Source: Acidobacteriota bacterium (lineage in GTDB: Bacteria; Acidobacteriota; Aminicenantia; Aminicenantales; Saccharicenantaceae). Taken from it: a stretch of DNA of 64,000 nt. The translations under genes and the position numbers were made by a program. The notes beneath the pieces were generated by a model. That model did not search any database and had not been told where the DNA came from. It saw only the letters and a program-made list of their open reading frames with translations. Each line of letters starts with the position of its first letter. Position 1 is the stretch's first letter. The stretch spans positions 124,001 to 188,000 of the forward strand of contig JAWSUF010000005.1 in NCBI GenBank assembly GCA_033549365.1. The letters are read 5' to 3'. Shown here in pieces: positions 33,757 to 42,126 of the stretch.

Positions 33757-35031
33757 CTATTGTTCGAACCGCTTCAGGCAGAGCGAGCCGTTGGTTCCCC
33801 CGAAGCCGAAAGAGTTGCTCAGGGCATAAATGATTTCGGCCGGCCGCGCCGCGTTCGGAACATAGTCCAAGTCGCAGTCGGGATCGGGCGTTTGCTGATT
33901 GATGGTCGGCGTCATGACCTGGTGTTGAATGCAGAGCGCCGTGATACCGGCCTCGATCCCGCCGGCCGCTCCCAGAAGGTGGCCGGTCATCGATTTCGAA
34001 GAGCTGACGCCGATGCGCGCCGCATGGTCCCCGAAGGCACGCTTGATGGCCAGCGTTTCGGTCTTGTCGTTATAGGGCGTGGACGTGCCGTGAGCGTTGA
34101 TGTAAGTCACGGACTCGGGGGAAATGCCGGCGTCCTCGACAGCCCGAATCATGACCCGGACCGCGCCGTCGCCGTCGGCCGCAGGCGCCGCCACGTGATA
34201 GGCGTCTCCGGTCATGCCGTAGCCGACGATTTCGGCGTAGATGCGGGCGTTTCTTTTCAGGGCCCGTTCCAGTTCTTCGAGGATCAGGATGCCCGCGCCC
34301 TCACTCATGACGAACCCGTCGCGTTCGGCATCGAACGGGCGGGAGGCCGCGGCCGGATCGTCGTTTCTCACGGACAGCGCCTTCATGGCCGTGAAACCCG
34401 CCACGCTTATCGGCGTGATGGGCGCCTCGGCCCCCCCGGCGATCATGATGTCGGCGTCGCCGCGGGCGATGATGCGGAAGGAATCGCCGATCGCATGCGT
34501 GCCCGAGCTGCAGGCCGTGACCGAGGCACAGTTGGGCCCCTTGGCCTGGAAGCGGATGGCGATCTGTCCCGAGGCCTCGTTGATGATGGTTTGAATCAGG
34601 AAAAAGGGTGAAACCCGCTCCGGCCCTTTTTCCAGGAGTGTTTTGTGGGTCTCTTCGATCGACCCGATGCCGCCGATTCCCGATCCGACGTAAACGCCGT
34701 TCCGCTCGCCTTCGATGTTCCCGGAAGAAAGACCGGAGTCGTCGACGGCCAATTGGGCCGCGGCGAGGGCATATTGAATGAACCGGTCCATCTTCCGGAT
34801 TTCTTTCCGGTCGATGAAGTCCAGGGGGTCGAAGCCCTGAACTTCCCCCGCGATACGGCTGTCGTATCTCGCGGCATCGAACCGCGTAATCGGCCGGATG
34901 CCGCTTTCCCCCCGAAGGAGGGCTTCCCAATTTTTCTGCGTACCCACCCCCAGGGGCGTCACCAGGCCGATCCCGGTGACGACGACCCGCTTTTCGGAAA
35001 TGGGCCGCGGTTTCGTTCCGCTGCCGGACAT
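33757..35031 (-). CDS. fabF: 3-oxoacyl-[acyl-carrier-protein] synthase II
   Basis: 424-residue condensing enzyme that elongates acyl-ACP with malonyl-ACP. The active-site cysteine sits in TACSSGTHAIG; the two catalytic histidines in NAHGTSTPYND and KSMTGHLLGAAGG; the C-terminal SFGFGGTN glycine loop is present. Length and motif spacing are those of FabF rather than FabH. It follows acpP by 19 bases, the usual acpP-fabF order. Confidence 0.96.
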   Translation of the reverse strand: MSGSGTKPRPISEKRVVVTGIGLVTPLGVGTQKNWEALLRGESGIRPITRFDAARYDSRIAGEVQGFDPLDFIDRKEIRKMDRFIQYALAAAQLAVDDSGLSSGNIEGERNGVYVGSGIGGIGSIEETHKTLLEKGPERVSPFFLIQTIINEASGQIAIRFQAKGPNCASVTACSSGTHAIGDSFRIIARGDADIMIAGGAEAPITPISVAGFTAMKALSVRNDDPAAASRPFDAERDGFVMSEGAGILILEELERALKRNARIYAEIVGYGMTGDAYHVAAPAADGDGAVRVMIRAVEDAGISPESVTYINAHGTSTPYNDKTETLAIKRAFGDHAARIGVSSSKSMTGHLLGAAGGIEAGITALCIQHQVMTPTINQQTPDPDCDLDYVPNAARPAEIIYALSNSFGFGGTNGSLCLKRFEQ

Positions 35032-35050
35032 GCGAAAAGAACGGTCCCGG

Positions 35051-35293
35051 TTACTTGGCGTTGGCGAGAATGTAGTCGAGCGCCTTGCCGACCGTTGTCA
35101 GTTTTTCGGCGTCCTCGTCGGGGATATCGAGTCCGAATTCATCTTCGAGAGCCATGACGAGTTCCACCGTATCCAGGGAATCCGCTCCGAGATCGTCGAT
35201 GAAGGAGGCTTCTTCCGTCACCTGGTCTTCGCCGATGCTCAGCTTGTCGGAGACGATGGCCTTGACTTTCTTGATGAGTTGATCTCTTTCCAT
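35051..35293 (-). CDS. acpP: Acyl carrier protein
   Basis: 80-residue acidic ACP. The 4'-phosphopantetheine site is Ser39 in [12 protein letters not shown]. It carries growing acyl chains to FabG and FabF. It is encoded between them, with GGAGGAAA ahead of ATG 35293. Confidence 0.97.
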   Translation of the reverse strand: MERDQLIKKVKAIVSDKLSIGEDQVTEEASFIDDLGADSLDTVELVMALEDEFGLDIPDEDAEKLTTVGKALDYILANAK

Positions 35294-35323
35294 GGTTTCC
35301 TCCTTTAAAGTTGCACGGCCATG

Positions 35324-36064
35324 TCACATGTACATGCCGCCGTTGATATGAATCACTTGACCGGTGATGTAGGATGCATCTTCAGACAGCAGATAGGAGA
35401 CGGCCGCGGCGACTTCCCGGGGCAGCCCGAATCTCTTGGCGGGGATGATGTCCAGAAACGCTTTCTTGACATCTTCCGGCAGGCGGTCGGTCATGGCCGT
35501 CTGGATATATCCCGGGGCGATGCAGTTGACCGTGATGCCCCGCGCGGCGACTTCCCGGGCCAGGGATTTGGAAAGCGCGATGACGCCCGCCTTGGAGGCG
35601 GCGTAGTTGGCCTGCCCGGCGTTGCCCATGACGCCGACGACGGACGCGATGTTGACGATGCGCCCGGACCGGTTGGCCAGCAGGGTCCGGATGACGGCGC
35701 GGGAGAACAGAAACACGCCCTTGAGGTTGACGTTCATCACGGCGTCCCAATCCTCGTCCTTCATCCGCATGAGCAGGGTATCGCGGGTGATCCCCGCATT
35801 GTTGACGAGAAAATCGATGCGGCCGTGGGCGTCCAGAACTTCCTGGATCACCCGGCCGGCGCTTTCGGGATGAGCCACGTCGGCTTCGTGGACGGACACC
35901 GGACGCCCCAGCTCCCGGACGGCTTGGGCGACGGTTTCCATGCCGTCCCTGCGGATATCCACCAGGGCGACCGAAGCGCCTTTCCCGGCCAGTTCAAGGG
36001 CCACGGCTTCGCCGATTCCCTGAGAAGCGCCCGTGACGATGGCGATTTTTCCTTGGAACGGCAT
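35324..36064 (-). CDS. fabG: 3-oxoacyl-[acyl-carrier-protein] reductase
   Basis: 246-residue short-chain dehydrogenase that reduces beta-ketoacyl-ACP with NADPH. It shows the TGASQGIG cofactor loop, NNAGITRD, catalytic Ser (NIASVVGVMGNAGQANY), YAASKAG with Tyr/Lys, and the C-terminal YITGQVIHINGGMYM. Start ATG 36064 with AGGAGGG upstream is the only one that fits the family N-terminus. plsX ends two bases before it. No fabD or fabH lies between plsX and fabG, unlike the E. coli cluster. Confidence 0.96.
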   Translation of the reverse strand: MPFQGKIAIVTGASQGIGEAVALELAGKGASVALVDIRRDGMETVAQAVRELGRPVSVHEADVAHPESAGRVIQEVLDAHGRIDFLVNNAGITRDTLLMRMKDEDWDAVMNVNLKGVFLFSRAVIRTLLANRSGRIVNIASVVGVMGNAGQANYAASKAGVIALSKSLAREVAARGITVNCIAPGYIQTAMTDRLPEDVKKAFLDIIPAKRFGLPREVAAAVSYLLSEDASYITGQVIHINGGMYM

Positions 36065-36065
36065 C

Positions 36066-37079
36066 TTACCCTCCTGCCCCTTTCCAGGCCTTTTCGAAAC
36101 GGGGCAATTCGTTCTGGATGCGTTCATGGATCTTTTCCATGACAAACCGCCCGCTGTTGCGGACGGCATTCCGAACCGCCGTCGCATTGGACCGCCCGTG
36201 GCCGATGATGCAGACGCCGTTGAGTCCCAGGAGATGAGCGCCTCCGTATTCGGAATAATCCAGCTTCTTGTAAACCTTCTTGAGGTTTCTTTTCATCAGC
36301 AGGAACCCGATCTTGGCGAAAAAATTCTTCATGATTTCCGTTCGGGCCATGGACACCAGGGTGTCGACAACCCCCTCGGAAACCTTCAGGGCCACGTTCC
36401 CCGTAAATCCGTCGCTGACGACGACATCGGCCTTGCCGGAATAAAGATCCTTGCCTTCGATGTTTCCGACGAATCGGAGGGGGGAGTCCTGCAGCATTTC
36501 GTACGTGTCCCGGGTGAGATCGTTTCCCTTGTTGTCTTCCTCGCCGATGCTCATCAGGCCGACACGGGGATCTTTCAATCCCATGGCCGTCTCCATGAAC
36601 GTCTTGCCCATGACCGCAAATTGGACGAGGTGGTGGGGCAGACAATTGGCATTGGCCCCGACATCGATCAGCAGGGTCAGTCCCGCGGCCCCGGGAGCCA
36701 GCAGCGCCAGGGCGGGTTTATCCACGCCCCGAAGAGCGCCGATCACCTTTCGGGAAATAGAGACGACGGCGGCGGTGTTGCCCATGGAAACAAAGGCGCC
36801 GGCCTGGCCGCTGCGGACGAGCTCGGCGCCGACGCGGATGGAGGATTTCTTCTTGCGGCGGAAGGCCAGAAGACCCTCGCCCATGCCGATGGCATCCGGA
36901 GCATCGACAATGGTCACAAGGGTCCGGCGTCCGCCGAGTTTGTCGAATTCCTTGCAAATGGCCTTTTCATCGCCGACAAGAAGGACTTCGATGTTGAAAT
37001 CCTGGGACGCGCGAACGGCGCCCTCAACGGCCACCCGCGGGCCGAAATCCCCCCCCATGGCATCCACGGCGATTTTCAT
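36066..37079 (-). CDS. plsX: Phosphate acyltransferase PlsX
   Basis: 337-residue enzyme that makes acyl-phosphate from acyl-ACP for PlsY, the first step of phospholipid synthesis in most bacteria. It starts MKIAVDAMGGDFGP (ATG 37079, GGGAG seven bases upstream) and contains GNTAAVVSISRKVIG, DVGANANCLPHHLVQFAVMG, GEEDNKGND, and VVSDGFTGNVALK, all PlsX hallmarks. It lies between rpmF and fabG in the standard yceD-rpmF-plsX-fab order. Confidence 0.96.
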   Translation of the reverse strand: MKIAVDAMGGDFGPRVAVEGAVRASQDFNIEVLLVGDEKAICKEFDKLGGRRTLVTIVDAPDAIGMGEGLLAFRRKKKSSIRVGAELVRSGQAGAFVSMGNTAAVVSISRKVIGALRGVDKPALALLAPGAAGLTLLIDVGANANCLPHHLVQFAVMGKTFMETAMGLKDPRVGLMSIGEEDNKGNDLTRDTYEMLQDSPLRFVGNIEGKDLYSGKADVVVSDGFTGNVALKVSEGVVDTLVSMARTEIMKNFFAKIGFLLMKRNLKKVYKKLDYSEYGGAHLLGLNGVCIIGHGRSNATAVRNAVRNSGRFVMEKIHERIQNELPRFEKAWKGAGG

Positions 37080-37093
37080 GGCGCCGCTCCCGG

Positions 37094-37276
37094 TCAGTCT
37101 TCGGACCCCTCGATAACCTGCCGCCCCTTGTAGAACCCGCATTCCGGACAGGCGCGGTGGGGCAGCTTGGGATTACCGCAGTTGGAGCAAACCGAGAATG
37201 AAGGAAGAGACAGCGCGTCGTGTGTGCGGCGCTTGCCTTTCCGCTGCGGAGAATGGCGTCGTTTTGGATTTGGCAT
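37094..37276 (-). CDS. rpmF: 50S ribosomal protein L32
   Basis: 60 residues, basic N-terminus MPNPKRRHSPQRKGKRR and a zinc ribbon CSNCGNPKLPHRACPEC (two CxxC pairs). The ATG overlaps the yceD stop by one base (TGATG). It is 14 bases upstream of plsX, a widely conserved linkage. Confidence 0.96.
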   Translation of the reverse strand: MPNPKRRHSPQRKGKRRTHDALSLPSFSVCSNCGNPKLPHRACPECGFYKGRQVIEGSED

Positions 37277-37806
37277 CAGCTTTTATCTCTTTGAAAACGC
37301 TTGAGATTCAGGAGTCTCGGATCGGACTCCTCAACGGAACAGTTGCAACCCCCACCCCCGATCAGTTCCCCGCAGACGGCGCAGAGGCCCTGGCAGGCCT
37401 CGTCGCAGAGGGGCTTTCCGGGAAAGGACAGATTGAGCTGTTCAAGGACGAGGGCGCGGAGATCCAGCCGCCGCTCGCAGAGAAACAGTCTGTTCATGTC
37501 GACATCGGACAATTCATCCTGCAGGACGTCCAGCTCGTCGGTCAGAAAAACGAGGTCGAACCGGGAGTCGATGGGATACTCGAAAGGCGCCAGACACCGG
37601 CTGCATACAAAGCTCAGGCGGGCCGTGATGCGTCCCTTGACGCTGATCCCGTCGCCGGCGGGGCGGATTTCGACCTCGGCCCGGGCCGGGTCGAGAAACA
37701 CGGCGTTTTCCTCCACGAGGTCCGCGCTCATGAAATCGAAGTCCCGCTCCAGGCGCAGTCCATCAACGGGCAAATTGTCGATGTCGATCAGCATAGTCTT
37801 GTCCAT
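37276..37806 (-). CDS. YceD/DUF177 family protein
   Basis: 176-residue DUF177 protein, which in bacteria and plastids accompanies L32 and is implicated in 23S rRNA accumulation. It has the CSRCLAPFEYPI pair and, near the C-terminus, a second metal-ligand set (CDEACQGLCAVCGE...CNC). Start at 37806 (MDKTMLID) or ATG 37794. The gene is driven by a strong promoter ending 12 bases upstream and heads the lipid cluster. Confidence 0.88.
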   Translation of the reverse strand: MDKTMLIDIDNLPVDGLRLERDFDFMSADLVEENAVFLDPARAEVEIRPAGDGISVKGRITARLSFVCSRCLAPFEYPIDSRFDLVFLTDELDVLQDELSDVDMNRLFLCERRLDLRALVLEQLNLSFPGKPLCDEACQGLCAVCGELIGGGGCNCSVEESDPRLLNLKRFQRDKS

Positions 37807-37818
37807 AAAATGCAGTTT

Positions 37819-37846
37819 ATTATACCAACTTGGCCCCCCTTGTCAA
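37819..37846 (-). promoter_or_regulatory. Promoter of yceD-rpmF-plsX-fab cluster
   Basis: On the minus strand a perfect -35 TTGACA (37846-37841), 16-base spacer and perfect -10 TATAAT (37824-37819). The first ATG of yceD is 12 bases after the -10. The -35 box overlaps that of the opposite promoter. Confidence 0.8.
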
Positions 37847-37868
37847 CCGTGCCGGGGTTTGCTATTCT
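37840..37868 (+). promoter_or_regulatory. Divergent promoter of the 88-aa gene/polA
   Basis: -35 TTGTCA (37840-37845), 17-base spacer, -10 TATTCT (37863-37868). The ATG at 37875 is six bases after the -10, so the mRNA should be leaderless. Shares the TTGTCAA core with the yceD promoter. Confidence 0.7.
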
Positions 37869-37874
37869 TCCCGC

Positions 37875-38141
37875 ATGCACGGATATCATACCCGCCTGGA
37901 GCACGGCCGGACGCTTTTTCTCGTCCAAACCCAGGACAAGGGGGCCGGCGCCCAGTATGTCGAGACGCTGGTCTACAGCGCCGGGCGTCTGCTGACTTCG
38001 CGGAAATCGTATTATACGCCTTATCTCAACAGCCTGAATCTCTCCCGCAGAATCGAAAAACTCATGGATGACCAGCACCAGGCGGTCTTGAAGGACATCG
38101 CCGACGGAAAACTCGACGGGATTTTGAACGGGGAGAGCTGA
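37875..38141 (+). CDS. Small protein of unknown function upstream of polA
   Basis: 88 residues, cytosolic by composition. I do not recognise it. A beta-rich first half (HGRTLFLVQTQDKG, VETLVYSAGRLLTSRKSYY) is followed by a helical second half (LSRRIEKLMDDQHQAVLKDI). Start at ATG 37875 is supported by the promoter six bases upstream and the absence of a ribosome-binding site. It precedes polA by seven bases, so the two should be co-transcribed. Confidence 0.7.
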   Translation: MHGYHTRLEHGRTLFLVQTQDKGAGAQYVETLVYSAGRLLTSRKSYYTPYLNSLNLSRRIEKLMDDQHQAVLKDIADGKLDGILNGES

Positions 38142-38148
38142 CGCGATT

Positions 38149-40824
38149 TTGCCGAAATCGAAAATCGTCCTCATCGACGGCAACTCGCTTTTCTACCGGT
38201 CCTATTACGCCATCCGGGGGCTTTCGACATCCCAGGGTTTTCCGACCAACGCCGTCTACGGGTTCATCACGACTCTCCGGAAAATATCGGCTGCGGAAAA
38301 TCCCGACCACATCGGTGTCGTCTTCGACGTCAAGGGACCGACGGCCCGCCATGAGATCTTCCGGGACTACAAGGCCAACCGCAAGCCCATGCCCGACGAT
38401 CTGGCCGTCCAGCTTCCCGTTCTGAAGGATGTTCTCAAGGCCCTTCGCATCCCTCTTTTTGAACAGGAGCGGCACGAAGCCGACGACGTTCTGGCGACCC
38501 TGGCCGCCAAATCCGCCTCTCTCGGTTTCCGGACCCTCATCGTGACCACGGACAAGGATCTTCTTCAGGCGGTCGACGACACGACATCCGTTTACAATCC
38601 GGCCAAAGACATCGAAATCGGCCGGGACAACGTCCGGGACTATTTCGGGGCCGAAGCCGGGCAGGTGGCCGACGTTCTCGCCCTTTGGGGCGACACGACG
38701 GACAATATCCCCGGCGTTCCCGGCATCGGGGAAAAAACGGCCAAATCCCTGATCGCGGAGTTCGGATCTCTGGATGCCCTCCTCGAAAACCTGCCCCGGG
38801 TGAAAAACCGCCGGATTCGGGAGGCCATCGAAAACAATCGCGAATCTCTCGAACTCAGCCGGAAACTGACGGCTCTCGAAAGAAACCTGAACATCGATTT
38901 CGATCCCGACCGGTTCAAATCCGAACCGCCCGACCGCGCCGAGGCCCTCCGTCTTTTCCGCGAATTGGAGTTTTCCGCCCTGGCCCGCGAATACGCCGAT
39001 GCGGCCGAATCCGGACCCGTCCGATATCAGGCCGTCTTGGAAGAAAAGGATCTCGAGGCGCTGGCCGAACGTCTGCTTTCGGCCGGAGCGTTCGCTTTGG
39101 ATACGGAGACCGACAGCCCGTCGCCCGTCAGAGCGCGCCTGGTCGGGATGTCTTTCGCCGTCGAGGAAAGAGAAGCTTTTTACATTCCTCTGCGCCATGA
39201 CGGTTTGGGCGCCCCGCGGCAGATTCCCGTCGAGCGGGCCCTGGCCGTCCTGCGCAACATTCTGGAGAATCCGGACATCCCCAAGACCGGGCAGAACATC
39301 AAGTACGACGCCATCGTCCTCGAAAGGGAAGGCGTTCGGCTTCAGGGGATCGAAAACGACACCATGATCCTCTCCTACCTCCTCGAACCCAACTGGGGGA
39401 AACACAATCTGGAGCGCCTGTCGCAGGCCTATCTTCAGGAAGAAAAAATCTCCTACGACGATATCGCCGGGAAAGGCCGGAACCGCGTCACCCTGAATCA
39501 GGCGGCCATCGAGACCGTGACCCCCTATGCCTGTCAGGATGCCGATTTCGCTCTGCGTCTCGGCCGGCGGCTGAGGGACAAGGTTCGGGCCGGAGAACTG
39601 GAAAACCTGTACACGGAAATCGAACGCCCCCTGATTCCTCTGCTGGCCCGCATGGAAATGTGGGGCGTCCGGGTCGATCTCGAGGAACTCAAAAAAATAT
39701 CCGAAGAGCTCGATGCCGAAATCCGCCGCCTCGAACGCCGGGTCTTCGATGCGGCCGGCTGCGAATTCAACATCCAGTCGCCGCGCCAGTTGGCCGACAT
39801 CCTCTTCAATAAGCTGAATCTGCCCACAACCCGGAAGACCAAGGTGACACGCAGCCTCTCGACTTCGATGGACGTCCTTGAGGAGCTGGCGCCCCTCCAT
39901 CCCCTGGCCGGTCTTGTCCTGGACTACCGCCGGATTACGAAGCTCAAATCCACGTATGCCGACGCCCTGCCGATTCTCGTCAATCCCGAAACCGGGCGGA
40001 TCCATACATCCTACAACCAGACCGTAGCCGCGACGGGCCGGTTGTCCTCGAGCGATCCCAATCTCCAGAATATCCCGGCCCGCGGCGAATGGGGGCCCCG
40101 ATTCCGAAAAGCGTTTATCCCCGACGACGCCTGCCTTCTCCTGGCCGCCGATTACTCCCAGATCGAACTCCGGGTTCTGGCCCACCTTTCGGGCGATCCC
40201 GTCCTGACCGGGATTTTCTCCGGAGACCGGGACATTCACGAAGAAACGGCCCGCCGGGTCTTCGGCGACGATTCGCCGCTCAGCCGGGAGGAACAGCGCC
40301 GCCGTGCGAAAATCATCAATTTCAGCATGATCTACGGCTCCTCGGCCTTTTCCATGGCCGGCGAGCTCGGAACGTCGAACGCGGAAGCCCAGGCCTTCAT
40401 CGATCGATACTTCGAAACCCACCCCAAGGTCCGCGAATTCCTGGACCGGACGGTCGAGGAAACCCGTGACCGCGGCTATGCCCTGACCATTCTGGGCCGC
40501 AAGAGGCCCGTTCCGGAACTCGCCCAGGACAATCGGATCGCCCGCGACGCCGGACGCCGGATGGCCCTCAACACGCCCATTCAGGGATCGGCGGCCGACC
40601 TCATCAAGCTGGCCATGCTTCGCGTCCAGGAAGAGCTCGACCGGCGCGGCCTCGGCGTCCGCATGATCCTTCAGGTTCATGACGAGCTTGTTTTTGAAGT
40701 GCCCACGGAGGTCCGCGACGAAGCCGAGACCGTCATCCGCGAAGGCATGGAGAACGTCTGCCCGCTCAACGTGCCGCTCAAGGTGCACATTGGTCTCGGC
40801 ATCTCCTGGGCAGGCACAAAATGA
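38149..40824 (+). CDS. polA: DNA polymerase I
   Basis: 891-residue repair and Okazaki-fragment polymerase. Three domains are intact: 5'-3' nuclease (VLIDGNSLFYRSYYAIRG, FDVKGPTARHE, GVPGIGEKTA), 3'-5' proofreading exonuclease with its acidic residues (FALDTETDS, GQNIKYDA, YACQDADFALRL), and the polymerase domain (TGRLSSSDPNLQNIP, DYSQIELRVLAHLSGD, RRRAKIINFSMIYG, QVHDELVFEVP). Proofreading is therefore probably active, unlike in many Pol I proteins outside proteobacteria. The start is TTG 38149 with GGGGAG 13 bases upstream; no ATG fits. Confidence 0.97.
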   Translation: MPKSKIVLIDGNSLFYRSYYAIRGLSTSQGFPTNAVYGFITTLRKISAAENPDHIGVVFDVKGPTARHEIFRDYKANRKPMPDDLAVQLPVLKDVLKALRIPLFEQERHEADDVLATLAAKSASLGFRTLIVTTDKDLLQAVDDTTSVYNPAKDIEIGRDNVRDYFGAEAGQVADVLALWGDTTDNIPGVPGIGEKTAKSLIAEFGSLDALLENLPRVKNRRIREAIENNRESLELSRKLTALERNLNIDFDPDRFKSEPPDRAEALRLFRELEFSALAREYADAAESGPVRYQAVLEEKDLEALAERLLSAGAFALDTETDSPSPVRARLVGMSFAVEEREAFYIPLRHDGLGAPRQIPVERALAVLRNILENPDIPKTGQNIKYDAIVLEREGVRLQGIENDTMILSYLLEPNWGKHNLERLSQAYLQEEKISYDDIAGKGRNRVTLNQAAIETVTPYACQDADFALRLGRRLRDKVRAGELENLYTEIERPLIPLLARMEMWGVRVDLEELKKISEELDAEIRRLERRVFDAAGCEFNIQSPRQLADILFNKLNLPTTRKTKVTRSLSTSMDVLEELAPLHPLAGLVLDYRRITKLKSTYADALPILVNPETGRIHTSYNQTVAATGRLSSSDPNLQNIPARGEWGPRFRKAFIPDDACLLLAADYSQIELRVLAHLSGDPVLTGIFSGDRDIHEETARRVFGDDSPLSREEQRRRAKIINFSMIYGSSAFSMAGELGTSNAEAQAFIDRYFETHPKVREFLDRTVEETRDRGYALTILGRKRPVPELAQDNRIARDAGRRMALNTPIQGSAADLIKLAMLRVQEELDRRGLGVRMILQVHDELVFEVPTEVRDEAETVIREGMENVCPLNVPLKVHIGLGISWAGTK

Positions 40825-41949
40825 CTAAAGGTTTTTGGAGAAGACTCGGAATCGCTTGTAGATCGTGCCGCCCATGCGCTCCATCTCGCCCCGGACCTTG
40901 ACGTTCGTCTCCATTTCGTGATGGGTGTCGATGATCTCCAGGCCGGCCGCCTGAGCCGATTTCAGCATCCGGACGCCCATCATGACATCAAGCCCCTGGC
41001 CCCGGTATTTCTCCTTGATGGCTCCAAGCAGAAGGTCGAGCTGTTTGGTCTTTTTGGCCGACCGGAGGATGTGAATGAAGCCGAAGGGGAAGAGCCGGCC
41101 GCGGGCCTTCCGGATCCCTTCCGACATATCGGGAATTCCGATGATGAAGGCCGCGACCTCATCTCCCTTTTTGACCACCTTGATGAACCGCGGATCGAGA
41201 ATGGGCATATAGCGCCCGGCCAAGTCATCCATCTCCTTTTCGTCGAGCGGGGCGAATCCGTAGATGTTGCCTTCGAGGTAGCATTCGTTCATCAGGGCGA
41301 GGATGGGCCGGACCCAGGGTTTCAATTCCTTTTTGTTCCTGAAATCCAGAACCTCGAAAACTCCCTTGCGCATGGCGCGTTCGTAGATCCTGTTGTAAAA
41401 CTCGGGCATGACCTTGGGGACGTCGATCTTGTAGACGACGTAATCCATGTCCTTGACATAGCCTTCCGCCTCCACAAACCCGGGCATCCAGGGAAAGTTC
41501 GCATATGTAGCGATGGTGCCCCGTTGTTCGAATCCCTCGATCATGAAGCCCTCCGGATCCTGATCCGAAAATCCGTAAGGCCCGACAATCCGGGTCATGC
41601 CCATCCCGCGGCCCCAATCCTCGACCGCCGCGAGCAGGGCACGGACGACCTCTCGATCCTCCGCGGCTTCGAGAAAGCCGAACCGCGCCAGTGCTTCGCC
41701 CTTATGCTCATTGAACCGGCGGTTGATGATGCCCATAATCCGTCCGACGCACCGGCCGTCACGGAAGGCCAAATATAATATTGTGTCACAGTAGGAAAAG
41801 GCTTTGTTCCGATTCCTGTCGAAATACTCCCATTCGTCCCGGTAGATGGGGTGGGTCCATTCCTCGTGCCCGGCGTGCAATTTTTCCGGAAGATAGATGA
41901 AGGTTTTTAAATCCGGCTTGGTTTTAGCTTCCTTGATATATATGTTCAT
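40825..41949 (-). CDS. GNAT-like acetyltransferase family protein
   Basis: 374-residue cytosolic protein. Residues ~20-150 and ~260-370 both look like GNAT folds; the acetyl-CoA-binding-type stretch is EKYRGQGLDVMMGVRMLKSAQAAGLE, followed by ETNVKVRGEMERMGG. The mid-section GPYGFSDQDPEGFMIEGFEQRG is characteristic of a family of long, uncharacterised N-acetyltransferase-like proteins. Substrate unknown. Start at ATG 41949 has AGAGGGA upstream. It abuts polA convergently (stop codons adjacent). Confidence 0.78.
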   Translation of the reverse strand: MNIYIKEAKTKPDLKTFIYLPEKLHAGHEEWTHPIYRDEWEYFDRNRNKAFSYCDTILYLAFRDGRCVGRIMGIINRRFNEHKGEALARFGFLEAAEDREVVRALLAAVEDWGRGMGMTRIVGPYGFSDQDPEGFMIEGFEQRGTIATYANFPWMPGFVEAEGYVKDMDYVVYKIDVPKVMPEFYNRIYERAMRKGVFEVLDFRNKKELKPWVRPILALMNECYLEGNIYGFAPLDEKEMDDLAGRYMPILDPRFIKVVKKGDEVAAFIIGIPDMSEGIRKARGRLFPFGFIHILRSAKKTKQLDLLLGAIKEKYRGQGLDVMMGVRMLKSAQAAGLEIIDTHHEMETNVKVRGEMERMGGTIYKRFRVFSKNL

Positions 41950-41994
41950 CCGGATTTCCCTCTCTTTTTCCAGGTTTTCATGACTTCTGTGTGG

Positions 41995-42000
41995 ATTATA
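41995..42000 (-). promoter_or_regulatory. -10 box of the acetyltransferase-like gene
   Basis: TATAAT on the minus strand, preceded by a T-rich but poor -35 region. Leader of about 40 bases with a ribosome-binding site. Confidence 0.45.
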
Positions 42001-42037
42001 CATCCTCAAGCCTCTCAAAAAAAGCAAAATCGGTGGT

Positions 42038-42053
42038 CTTCACGCCTGTGAAG
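42038..42053. promoter_or_regulatory. Palindrome between divergent promoters
   Basis: CTTCACGCCTGTGAAG is a perfect 6-bp inverted repeat with a 4-base centre, lying between the acetyltransferase -10 and the hydrogenase promoter. Possible operator; function not shown. Confidence 0.3.
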
Positions 42054-42079
42054 GAATTTCGGAAAATTTGTTGAAAACC

Positions 42080-42108
42080 TTGACAATCGGCGCCCGGAAA
42101 AATACTAT
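42080..42108 (+). promoter_or_regulatory. Promoter of the hydrogenase operon
   Basis: Perfect -35 TTGACA (42080-42085), 17-base spacer, -10 TACTAT (42103-42108). The ATG at 42127 is 18 bases on, leaving a leader of about 12 bases with no ribosome-binding site. Confidence 0.75.
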
Positions 42109-42126
42109 ACGTAGCCGATAACCATC

